Assembly (NCBI GenBank): GCA_900770805.1 | Contig: CAAGLP010000044.1 | Coordinates: forward strand, 1-35,473 | Direction: 5' to 3' | DNA: 35,473 bases | Source of the DNA: an uncultured Paraprevotella sp. | GTDB lineage: Bacteria > Bacteroidota > Bacteroidia > Bacteroidales > Bacteroidaceae | Part shown: piece by piece, positions 7,337 through 14,133 of the stretch | Numbering within the stretch: the stretch's first letter is position 1 | Layout of the letters: every line of letters begins with the position of its first letter | Notes under the pieces: model-generated | The model's database searches: none | What the model was told of the DNA's origin: nothing | What the model saw: only the letters and a program-made list of their open reading frames with translations | Made by a program: the position numbers and the translations under genes

Positions 7337-7642
7337 ATGATTCAGACAATCGCAGCCCAGGGCGGCTTTGACCCTGTAGTTATAATCATGTGGGTGGCCA
7401 TCGGCCTTATTTTCTGGTTCTTTATCCTTCGTCCCCAGAAGAAGCGTCAGCAGGAAATCCAGAAATTCCGCAACTCCATTACTATCGGTTCCAGAGTGGT
7501 AACTTCTGGTGGTATTTACGGAGATGTTCGTGGCATAGAGGAGGCCGACAACATTCTGGTAATCGAGATTGCCAAGGGTGTAAACATCCGAGTTGACCGC
7601 AATAGCGTTTATGCAACTGCACAACAGGATCAAGTCAAGTAG
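7337..7642 (+). CDS. yajC: preprotein translocase subunit YajC
   Basis: The 101-residue protein has one membrane helix (about 14-32, VVIIMWVAIGLIFWFFILRP). It is followed by QKKRQQEIQKFRNSITIGSRVVTSGGIYGDV, the YajC signature, and a short cytoplasmic domain. YajC associates with SecDF-YidC at the inner membrane and is an accessory part of protein export. It begins 57 bases after nusB. Its last 11 codons are overlapped in another frame by the likely start of the YbbR-like gene. Confidence 0.95.
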   Translation: MIQTIAAQGGFDPVVIIMWVAIGLIFWFFILRPQKKRQQEIQKFRNSITIGSRVVTSGGIYGDVRGIEEADNILVIEIAKGVNIRVDRNSVYATAQQDQVK

Positions 7643-8657
7643 GAAGAAAGCAGCATTAGGCTTCACATCCCTGCTCCGTGAAAAGGGCAGGGATATATTG
7701 GTTTTTGCCTTCTTCTTGGCTATAAGCGGAGGCTTCTGGGTGCTACAAAAATTGGATGATACTTTTGAGGCCGACATACGTGTTCCTTTGGAACTCGTAG
7801 GCGTTCCTAATGGAACCATTATTACTGCACCTTTACCAAAGGAGGTGGTGATTACCGTACAGGATCGTGGTGCCAATCTGTTTAACTATAGAAGCCAGAG
7901 TAAGGGTATCCGACCCATACGTCTGGACTTTTCCTTATACGACAATGGTTCTGCGGCAGGTAAAGCATCTGTCTCGGCTACAGATGTTCAGCGTGCTTTC
8001 CAACAGCAACTGAACTCTTCTACACGGGTGCTTCGTCTTACTCCCAGCAAGTTTGAATTCCACTACAACCGTGGCATGTCGCGCCGAGTACCGGTGAAGT
8101 TTGTAGGTAATGTAACAACAGTCAGACAGAACTATCTCCAGCAGATAACACTTAATCCTGATAGTGTTACCGTTTATGCTCCTAAAACGATACTTGACAC
8201 TCTCCGGTATGCCTATACGGAACGACAGGAGTTTAATGATTTGGCAAAGACAACGACCTTCAACCTTCATTTTCCCAAAATATCCGGCGTAAAGACCGTG
8301 CCAGAGTCCATACAGATGACTGCACATGTGGACTACTTTACAGAGGAGACCGTACAGGTCCCTGTGATTGGTCTCAATTTCCCAGCCGGAATCATCTTGA
8401 AGACATTCCCGGCCATCGTTACCATAAAATATAGGGTAGGTGCCTCCAATGCACGTTTCATTGGTCCAGAGAATTTCGTCCTGGCAGCAACATACGAGGA
8501 GTTACTTGCCGGAGGCAATCAGAAACTCCGTCTACAACTCAAGTCTATCCCAGAGGGAGTGAGCAACGTGCGCATTTATCCTCAGGAAGTGGACTTCCTC
8601 CTGGAGCAGTCAATGGAGCCATCAAAGCAAACATCAAAGGAAACTTCAGATGATTAG
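7611..8657 (+). CDS. YbbR-like domain protein (CdaR-type)
   Basis: From the ATG at 7611 this is a 348-residue protein with a short basic N-terminus, one membrane helix (about 29-46, ILVFAFFLAISGGFWVL) and a large extracytoplasmic part made of YbbR-type repeats. Typical strings are VPLELVGVPNGTIITAPLPKEVVITVQDRG and, later, VDYFTEETVQVPVIGLNFPAGIILKTFPAIVTIKY. In Firmicutes, YbbR (CdaR) regulates the diadenylate cyclase CdaA. No cyclase gene is in this window, so the role here is open. The start overlaps yajC by 32 bases; a TTG at 7593 is an alternative. The last eight bases overlap coaE. Confidence 0.8.
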   Translation: MQLHNRIKSSRKKAALGFTSLLREKGRDILVFAFFLAISGGFWVLQKLDDTFEADIRVPLELVGVPNGTIITAPLPKEVVITVQDRGANLFNYRSQSKGIRPIRLDFSLYDNGSAAGKASVSATDVQRAFQQQLNSSTRVLRLTPSKFEFHYNRGMSRRVPVKFVGNVTTVRQNYLQQITLNPDSVTVYAPKTILDTLRYAYTERQEFNDLAKTTTFNLHFPKISGVKTVPESIQMTAHVDYFTEETVQVPVIGLNFPAGIILKTFPAIVTIKYRVGASNARFIGPENFVLAATYEELLAGGNQKLRLQLKSIPEGVSNVRIYPQEVDFLLEQSMEPSKQTSKETSDD

Positions 8658-9168
8658 GTTGGCCATAACAGGGGGAATAGGTAGTGGCAAAAGTTACGTG
8701 GCACACCAGATGACAGAACTCTTGGGTATTCCTGTCTACGATTCTGATGCAAATGCCAAGCGCCTGAACGAGGAATCATTGGCAATACGTACCGGATTGA
8801 TGGAAATGGTGGGTGCAGACGTTTATGATGCACAGGGGCGGTTGGACAAACAGAAACTTGCAGCTTTCCTGTTTGCAAGCGAAGAGAATGCTCAACGTGT
8901 TAACTCCCTAATACATCCTGTGGTGAAGGAAGACTTTCTTCGTTGGACGTCAGAGCAGACGGCTCCCGTGGTAGCCATAGAGACCGCTTTGTTGGCTGAA
9001 AGTGGTATTGACAAGATAGTCGACAAGATAATACGCGTAGATGCTCCAATGGATATTCGTATCAGTCGTGCAATGCAACGGGATGGTGTCACTCGAGAAA
9101 AGGTTCTTGAGCGCATGGCACTCCAACAGGAGTATCCCAATCCTGATATAATAATAAATAATGTATAA
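8650..9168 (+). CDS. coaE: dephospho-CoA kinase, short C-terminus
   Basis: CoaE performs the last step of coenzyme A synthesis, phosphorylating the 3'-hydroxyl of dephospho-CoA. The P-loop GGIGSGKS (8-15) follows the start at once. The CoA-binding YDSDANAKRL comes next, then LIHPVV, ALLAESGIDKIVDKIIRVDAP and the lid RAMQRDGVTREKVLERMALQ. The protein is 172 residues, while most CoaE are about 195-205. It ends PNPDIIINNV, where relatives continue past an equivalent xIxNDG with a final helix. The end is AT-rich and repetitive (ATAATAATAAATAATG), so a slippage or small deletion is possible. The start lies inside the ybbR gene, eight bases before its end. Confidence 0.88.
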   Translation: MIRLAITGGIGSGKSYVAHQMTELLGIPVYDSDANAKRLNEESLAIRTGLMEMVGADVYDAQGRLDKQKLAAFLFASEENAQRVNSLIHPVVKEDFLRWTSEQTAPVVAIETALLAESGIDKIVDKIIRVDAPMDIRISRAMQRDGVTREKVLERMALQQEYPNPDIIINNV

Positions 9169-9188
9169 ATAAATAAAGTAGAAAGAAA

Positions 9189-9602
9189 ATGCTTGAAACA
9201 ATTCTCGCCATCTCCGGCAAGCCCGGACTTTACCGATTGGTAAACCGTGGAAACCGCAGTCTTATCGTAGAGACCTTGGACGCGCAGAAGAAGCGCATGC
9301 CTGCTTTCGGTACTGATAAGATTATCTCACTGGCTGATATAGCCATGTATACAGACGAGGAGGAAGTGCCCCTGCGTCAGGTACTGAAGAATATTTACGA
9401 AATGGAGGGTGGTAAGGCTACTGCCATAGATTATCGTAAGGCAACCACAGCAGAGCTTGCAGACTTCATGGCCAAGGCACTGCCCAACTATGACCGTGAT
9501 CATGTATATCCCAGCGATATGAAGAAGCTCGTGCAGTGGTACAATATCCTCATTGAGAATGGTGTCACCGATTTCGAGGAGAAAGAGCAAGAGGCTGAGT
9601 AA
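9189..9602 (+). CDS. DUF5606 family protein
   Basis: This 137-residue soluble protein starts MLETILAISGKPGLYRLVNRGNRSLIVE, the opening of the Bacteroidetes DUF5606 family. The N-terminal part (about 1-65) looks like a small beta-rich domain. The rest is helical, with TTAELADFMAKALPNYDRDHVYPSDMKKLVQWYNIL, and ends in an acidic tail. There is no signal peptide, membrane helix or catalytic motif I recognise. It closes the nusB-yajC-ybbR-coaE run, 20 bases after coaE, and is followed by a strong terminator. Its function is unknown. Confidence 0.85.
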   Translation: MLETILAISGKPGLYRLVNRGNRSLIVETLDAQKKRMPAFGTDKIISLADIAMYTDEEEVPLRQVLKNIYEMEGGKATAIDYRKATTAELADFMAKALPNYDRDHVYPSDMKKLVQWYNILIENGVTDFEEKEQEAE

Positions 9603-9636
9603 TATGGAATAGTATAAGGATTATCTTATACATACG

Positions 9637-9680
9637 ACAGGTCCGATGGTAATAATTACGCCATCGGACCTGTTGTTTTT
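9637..9680 (+). terminator. rho-independent terminator of the nusB operon
   Basis: A perfect 13-base-pair stem, ACAGGTCCGATGG (9637-9649) with CCATCGGACCTGT (9661-9673), is followed directly by TGTTTTT. It lies 35 bases after the DUF5606 stop. The 100 bases from here to 9781 hold no gene that I can see. Confidence 0.92.
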
Positions 9681-9781
9681 CATGCTCGTGTGTGTCAAAA
9701 GTTCTTCTTGAAGATGCATCCTTGTTGTCTTTTAGAACACACTTTTGTTCTCATTGGAGTTTATAACTACTTTCGGGGATG

Positions 9782-10378
9782 TTATCCTTTCAGGCTTTCT
9801 ATTTGTTCCAATACGTCATCCAATCTTTTGTTATTCTTCTTGGATTGATATATGCCCCAGAGGATGGAAATGCCCAGTGTGAATGTGGTAATGGCGATGA
9901 TGTTAAGATTCCATGTGAAGTCGCTGGCAAGTAGGATGGTCCATGCCACAAGGGCAATGCCGGGAATTAGAAGTGTCCAGTTCGACATGCTACGGTGTTT
10001 CTTGTGTCTGATAACGTTCTCCGTGGCTTGGGCCATGCTCAGATTGGGCAGGTTGTTGATGTCGAGGGCATGGTAACTTTTCCTGTCTAGATACAGTTCA
10101 AGCAGGGCTACGGCCATGATCATTATGCAGAATCCCCAATAGGCTATACCTTGGTCATAGTATTTTAGTAAGAATATAAAACTTACCAATGGCGCTGAAA
10201 TGCTGCATACGCGCAGGCGGTACTGGTACCAGCGTTCTATGTGCGAAAGGTTTTCCTTCATGGACTTTTCCAGCATCTTTTCGTTGATGATTCTCTGCTT
10301 TTCCAGTTTAGCATCCATAAGTTTGAACTGCTCTTTCAGTTCCTGCAGTTCTTTGAGGTCAAGGATTTGTTCTGACAT
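9782..10378 (-). CDS. four-helix membrane protein paired with ECF sigma factor
   Basis: I do not recognise a named family. The 198-residue protein starts with a charged helical, probably coiled-coil stretch (about 7-50, rich in Glu, Lys and Leu). About four membrane helices follow (57-71, 77-95, 134-151, 156-176), and the short C-terminus KRLDDVLEQIESLKG is again helical. Both ends are likely cytoplasmic. It begins 13 bases after the sigma factor stop, the usual place of an anti-sigma factor. It lacks the single-helix plan and the HxxxCxxC zinc motif of classical anti-sigma factors. An anti-sigma role through the N-terminal helical part is therefore an inference from position. Confidence 0.75.
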   Translation of the reverse strand: MSEQILDLKELQELKEQFKLMDAKLEKQRIINEKMLEKSMKENLSHIERWYQYRLRVCSISAPLVSFIFLLKYYDQGIAYWGFCIMIMAVALLELYLDRKSYHALDINNLPNLSMAQATENVIRHKKHRSMSNWTLLIPGIALVAWTILLASDFTWNLNIIAITTFTLGISILWGIYQSKKNNKRLDDVLEQIESLKG

Positions 10379-10391
10379 GATAGTTCCGTGT

Positions 10392-10874
10392 TTACTTGTT
10401 AGACATTGATTTCAACTGTTCCTTTATGCGGAACAAACGGGTGGTGACGGCGGCGGTGGATATGCCTACCACACTGGCTATGTCCTGGTACGTCATGTTC
10501 TCCAGCCAAAGGAGGATGATAGCTTTGTCAAATACATCGAGTCTGTTGATGCGGTCGTACAGCATCTGTATCTGTCGACTGTGCTGGTCGTCATCGTTAT
10601 AAAGGTCGATGTCAATGGAAAGAGGTACGGTCTGTACTCTGCTGTCCTTCTTGCGTTTCTGGTTGCTGCATGTATTCAGGCTCACTCGCCATATCCATGT
10701 TTTGATGTCGCTCTCTCCACGGAATTTCGGGAAACCTTTCCATAGGTTTATAAGGATTTCCTGAAAAAGGTCGTTCACCTCTTCCGTGTCTTTAGAGAAG
10801 AAATAGCATACGGTGTAGATAGTCTTCCGGTATTCCTTCACCATTTTTGTGAATTGCAATTCAATGTTTTCCAT
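10392..10874 (-). CDS. ECF-type RNA polymerase sigma factor
   Basis: The 160-residue protein has the two sigma domains of an extracytoplasmic-function sigma factor and nothing else. Region 2 (about 8-75) includes DLFQEILINLWKGFPKFRGESDIKTWIWRVSLNTC, with the conserved DLxQEx and TWIWRVxxN strings. Region 4 (about 105-155) includes RLDVFDKAIILLWLENMTYQDIASVVGISTAAVTTRLFRIKEQL, a helix-turn-helix for the -35 element. The gene is followed at 13 bases by a membrane protein that may control it. A terminator for the gene upstream lies in the leader region. I could not identify a TAnnTTTG promoter in front of it, which would fit autoregulation through its own promoter type. Confidence 0.93.
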   Translation of the reverse strand: MENIELQFTKMVKEYRKTIYTVCYFFSKDTEEVNDLFQEILINLWKGFPKFRGESDIKTWIWRVSLNTCSNQKRKKDSRVQTVPLSIDIDLYNDDDQHSRQIQMLYDRINRLDVFDKAIILLWLENMTYQDIASVVGISTAAVTTRLFRIKEQLKSMSNK

Positions 10875-10947
10875 CCGTTTTTCTGTTGTTCTCTACTCTT
10901 TTAGACACGTGGATTTGGAAATCCTTTCGTATTTTTTTGTTTTTTTT

Positions 10948-10991
10948 AAAAAGAATGATGATGCATGTCCATGGAACTGGGCATGCATCAT
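10948..10991 (-). terminator. terminator downstream of yigZ
   Basis: The arms ATGATGCATGTCC (10958-10970) and GGGCATGCATCAT (10979-10991) pair over 13 positions with one wobble and an eight-base loop. On the minus strand the stem is followed by TCTTTTT. It ends the serine-cluster transcript and separates it from the sigma factor gene. Confidence 0.8.
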
Positions 10992-11039
10992 TATGGGGCT
11001 GTGATTTTTGTTGCTGTATCAGCAAGGTTTCTTGTCGTA

Positions 11040-11651
11040 TCAACACTCCTCTACCTTCACAAGGCTTTGGCCATTTACGATGAAGGCTGTTTTTACTCGT
11101 TCTACGAGGGAGAGTCTTATCGCTATGGTCATGACAATGTCGCCATTGTCCTTATAGTCCTGGGCCACTATGCGTGGTTCAAGTTCCTTGACCATGCGCA
11201 TTACCATGTTCATGTGCTCATAGCCGAAAGTAAGTTTCAGTTCTTTTTCCACCAGACGATCCTCAAACTCTCCGGCTGCAAGAGCTTCTGCTGCTGCAGT
11301 GCGATAGGCTACGATAAGTCCGCTTGTGCCCAGTTTTACACCTCCGAAATATCTTATCACCAAGATAATAAGGTCGGAAACATCGGCACTTACCATCTGT
11401 CCAAGAATGGGTTTGCCTGCCGTGCCAGAGGGTTCTCCGTTATCATTTGAACGGTACTCTTCGCCTTCGGGCCCCAGACGATATGCCCAGCATACATGGC
11501 GAGCGTCGAAGTATTCTTTCTGGTACTTCGTTACTTGCTCCATAGCCTCTTCGACAGTACGTACGGGTATAGCGAAAGCAAGGAACTTGCTCCTGAGTTC
11601 GGAGTAAGTTCCTTCGCTTGCTTTTGTCAATACTTTGTATGAATCTCTCAT
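11040..11651 (-). CDS. yigZ: YigZ/IMPACT family protein
   Basis: The 203-residue protein shows the IMPACT N-terminal signature clearly: SKFLAFAIPV, ARHVCWAYRLG, SNDNGEPSGTAGKPIL (68-83) and VIRYFGGVKLGTSGLIVAYR (98-117). A DUF1949-like C-terminal ferredoxin-type domain follows (from about 135). Eukaryotic IMPACT regulates the GCN2 kinase; the bacterial function is unsettled. It begins 18 bases after the DUF1015 gene and is the last gene before the terminator, so it probably belongs to the serC-serA transcript. A link with amino-acid status would be an inference. Confidence 0.93.
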   Translation of the reverse strand: MRDSYKVLTKASEGTYSELRSKFLAFAIPVRTVEEAMEQVTKYQKEYFDARHVCWAYRLGPEGEEYRSNDNGEPSGTAGKPILGQMVSADVSDLIILVIRYFGGVKLGTSGLIVAYRTAAAEALAAGEFEDRLVEKELKLTFGYEHMNMVMRMVKELEPRIVAQDYKDNGDIVMTIAIRLSLVERVKTAFIVNGQSLVKVEEC

Positions 11652-11669
11652 GTATAATGTTGGGTTTCC

Positions 11670-12917
11670 TTATGAGAGTTTGTGTACCACCAATCCTGAG
11701 CGCAACTTGGGTTCAAACCATGTAGCCTTGGGTGGCATGATGTTGCCACTGTCTGCGATGTTGATAATCTGTTGCATGCTGACAGGATAGAGGGCCAATG
11801 CCATGCGCATTTCTCCGCTGTCCACACGGCGCTTCAGTTCCTCCAAACCACGGAGTCCGCCCACGAAGTCAATGCGCTTGTCGCTACGGAGGTCCTTGAT
11901 GCCCAGGATCTGGTCAAGGATGAGTTCGCTACTAATGCTTACGTCCAAAGACTTGATGGGGTCGTTGTCATCGGCCTTGCCTGGTAGGAGTTCCAGTTTG
12001 TACCATTCGCCGTCCAGATACAGGCTGAATTCGTGTAGCTTCTCGGGGCGGTAGCAGGCTTCGCCCATGGGAGTGACAGTAAAGTTTTCTGCCAGCAATG
12101 ACAGGAACTTCAGACTACTGTGCCCATTGAGGTCCTTTACCACGCGGTTATAGTCCAGAATGGTCAATTGACTTGCAGGGAAGCATACTGCCATAAAGAA
12201 GTTGTATTCTTCGTCGCCGCGATGATTGGGGTTCTGCTTTGCCTTCTCTGCACCAACAAGGGCAGCGGCTGCACTACGATGGTGGCCGTCGGCTATATAT
12301 AAATATGGTATATCTGCAAAGGCCTTGGTGATGCTTTCAAGGTCCTGCTTATCCTGAATGAGCCACAACTGGTGGCGGAAACCATCGCCCTCGGCAACGA
12401 AATCGTATTCTGGAGCGTTACATACATAGCGTGTTATGATAGAAGAGAGGACTTCATTGTCGGGATATGCAAAGAAGACAGGCTCCATATTGGCATCGTT
12501 CACACGAACGTGTTTCATACGGTCCTCTTCCTTATCGCGGCGTGTCAGTTCGTGCTTTTTAATGACGCCATTCATATAGTCGTCCACGTATGCACACACC
12601 ACCAGGCCGAACTGTGTTTTGCCGTTCATGGTCTGCGCATATATATAGTATCCGTCCTCTTTATCTTGTACCAACCAACCTTTATCCTGGAACTTCTGGA
12701 AGTTTTCCGCAGCCTTTTCGTACACCTCGGGGGCATATTCACTTGTGCCAACAGGAAAATCGATTTCAGGTTTGATGATATGGTAGAGGCTCTTCTCGTT
12801 ACCTTCTGCCTCGGCTCTTGCTTCTTCCGAATCAAGTACGTCGTAGGGACGGGATTGTACCTGTTCTACAAGGTCTTTTGGTGGGCGCAAGCCCTTGAAT
12901 GGTCTGATTATTGCCAT
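11670..12917 (-). CDS. DUF1015 family protein in serine cluster
   Basis: The 415-residue soluble protein starts MAIIRPFKGLRPPKDLVEQVQSRPYDV, the standard DUF1015 opening. Other family hallmarks are SLYHIIKPEIDFP, KKHELTRRDKEEDRMKH (120-136) and YIADGHHRSAAA (208-219), plus AVCFPASQLTILDYNRVVKDL. The DGHHR motif (210-214) resembles one in ParB-like proteins, a fold that includes free serine kinases of the SerK/SbnI kind. That comparison, and its position behind serC and serA, suggest work on serine or phosphoserine. This is inference, not a demonstrated activity. It is full length with no sign of decay. Confidence 0.88.
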   Translation of the reverse strand: MAIIRPFKGLRPPKDLVEQVQSRPYDVLDSEEARAEAEGNEKSLYHIIKPEIDFPVGTSEYAPEVYEKAAENFQKFQDKGWLVQDKEDGYYIYAQTMNGKTQFGLVVCAYVDDYMNGVIKKHELTRRDKEEDRMKHVRVNDANMEPVFFAYPDNEVLSSIITRYVCNAPEYDFVAEGDGFRHQLWLIQDKQDLESITKAFADIPYLYIADGHHRSAAAALVGAEKAKQNPNHRGDEEYNFFMAVCFPASQLTILDYNRVVKDLNGHSSLKFLSLLAENFTVTPMGEACYRPEKLHEFSLYLDGEWYKLELLPGKADDNDPIKSLDVSISSELILDQILGIKDLRSDKRIDFVGGLRGLEELKRRVDSGEMRMALALYPVSMQQIINIADSGNIMPPKATWFEPKLRSGLVVHKLS

Positions 12918-12938
12918 AGTATTAGATGTTAAGGTTTC

Positions 12939-13118
12939 TTATTTCTTCTTGCCGAAGAATTTGTCGTATAAATACATTGCCATAGCAAAGACTACAGCAT
13001 AGATGATATAGACATAGAAAGGATGATTGTTATCCAATACAAATTTGTCGCCAATCCACATGAAGAGGGCGAATAGTAAGCCTGTTATCAAGGCTCCAAA
13101 CATTTTAGTGTATGCCAT
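12939..13118 (-). CDS. small two-helix membrane protein (59 residues)
   Basis: A short frame runs from ATG at 13118 to TAA at 12939 between serA (12 bases away) and the DUF1015 gene (21 bases away). The product starts MAYTKMFGALITGLLFALFM and has two hydrophobic helices (about 7-22 and 35-49) separated by GDKFVLDNNHP. It ends YDKFFGKKK. A basic C-terminus and a gap-filling fit inside a same-strand operon support a real gene. I do not recognise the family and see no link to serine metabolism other than position. Confidence 0.75.
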   Translation of the reverse strand: MAYTKMFGALITGLLFALFMWIGDKFVLDNNHPFYVYIIYAVVFAMAMYLYDKFFGKKK

Positions 13119-13130
13119 ATGTTTTTCTAT

Positions 13131-14054
13131 TTATTTGTTCAGCTGGAACTTTGTGATGCCGTCCTTCAGGTATCCGACAATCTGCTTTGCTGCTGCTATG
13201 CCAGCATTTACATTTGCTTCGGCAGTCTGTGCACCCATCTTCTTGGGGGTGGAGAAGTAGCGGCCTGCCAATGCTTCGGTGTATTCAGCATGCATGTCGG
13301 GCTTGATGTCTGTAACGTACTTCAGGTCTGTACGTTCCTTCATGAGTTCAAGGAGTGATGCCTCGTCGATGATTTCTTTGCGTGCTGTATTTGCAACGAT
13401 AGCACCCTTCTTCATCTTGCCAACCAATTCTGCATTGATGCTATTGCGTGTCTCTGCTGTTGCTGGGATATGGAGAGAAACGATGTCGCACTGTTCAAAT
13501 AGCTCCACCTGATTTGCGGCAGCTTTTACTCCAGCGCCTTCTATTGCCTCTGCAGGACAGAAAGCGTCGTATGCCATCACTTCCATACCAAAGCCCTTTG
13601 CTATACGTGCTACGTTGCGACCGACATTACCAAAAGCCAGGATACCCAGCTTTTTACCCATGAGTTCAGTGCCACTGGTTCCATCGTAGAAATTGCGTAC
13701 TGCCATTACGAGCATACCGAAGACCAACTCAGCCACACTGTTGGCATTCTGTCCGGGAGTGTTCATTGCTACCACGCCGGCTTTGGTACATGCATCGAGG
13801 TCGAGGTTGTCGAAACCTGCACCTGCACGAACAACAATCTTCAGGTTCTTGGCAGCCTCAACTACTTCAGCGTCTACTTTGTCTGAACGCACGATAAGTG
13901 CGTCGGCATCTGCTACAGCCTCCAGAAGTTGAGTCTTTTCTGTATATTTCTCCAACAGAGCCAGTTCCATACCAGCCTCGTCTGTAACTTGCTTTATTCC
14001 GTCTACGGCAACCTTGCTAAAAGGCTTTTCCGTTGCAATAAGTATCTTTGCCAT
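13131..14054 (-). CDS. serA: D-3-phosphoglycerate dehydrogenase, short ACT-less type
   Basis: SerA oxidises 3-phosphoglycerate to 3-phosphohydroxypyruvate, the first step of serine synthesis. At 307 residues it has the catalytic and NAD-binding domains only, with no ACT regulatory domain. Visible motifs are VVRAGAGFDNLDL (74-86), NTPGQNANSVAEL (98-110), the nucleotide loop AFGNVG (140-145) and NTARKEIID with catalytic Arg225. Two oddities stand out. The loop has Ala where most have the first Gly of GxGxxG. The usual PHxGAxT histidine is replaced by Lys (PKKMGAQT, Lys271/272). As I recall, a Lys variant of this kind is described for the Bacteroides/Entamoeba type of the enzyme. The neighbouring serC supports the assignment over a generic 2-hydroxyacid dehydrogenase. 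Confidence 0.88.
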   Translation of the reverse strand: MAKILIATEKPFSKVAVDGIKQVTDEAGMELALLEKYTEKTQLLEAVADADALIVRSDKVDAEVVEAAKNLKIVVRAGAGFDNLDLDACTKAGVVAMNTPGQNANSVAELVFGMLVMAVRNFYDGTSGTELMGKKLGILAFGNVGRNVARIAKGFGMEVMAYDAFCPAEAIEGAGVKAAANQVELFEQCDIVSLHIPATAETRNSINAELVGKMKKGAIVANTARKEIIDEASLLELMKERTDLKYVTDIKPDMHAEYTEALAGRYFSTPKKMGAQTAEANVNAGIAAAKQIVGYLKDGITKFQLNK

Positions 14055-14079
14055 AATATTGTGTATATTTAATCATTTA

Positions 14080-14118
14080 GGGCTCCTCGGAACTTTGTTG
14101 TAAAGTTTCGAAGAGCCC
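14080..14118. terminator. strong hairpin between serC and serA
   Basis: GGGCTCCTCGGAACTTT (14080-14096) pairs with AAAGTTTCGAAGAGCCC (14102-14118) over 17 positions with two wobble-type mismatches and a five-base loop. On the minus strand the bases after it are not a T-run. It may therefore attenuate, process or stabilise the serC-serA transcript rather than end it. No separate serA promoter is seen in the 25 bases left. Confidence 0.55.
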
Positions 14119-14133
14119 CGTTATTATTTTTAA

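Noticed and set aside
9690..9748. CAAAAGT/ACTTTTG inverted repeat downstream of the nusB terminator
   Set aside because: The pairing is short and widely spaced and is probably chance in AT-rich sequence.
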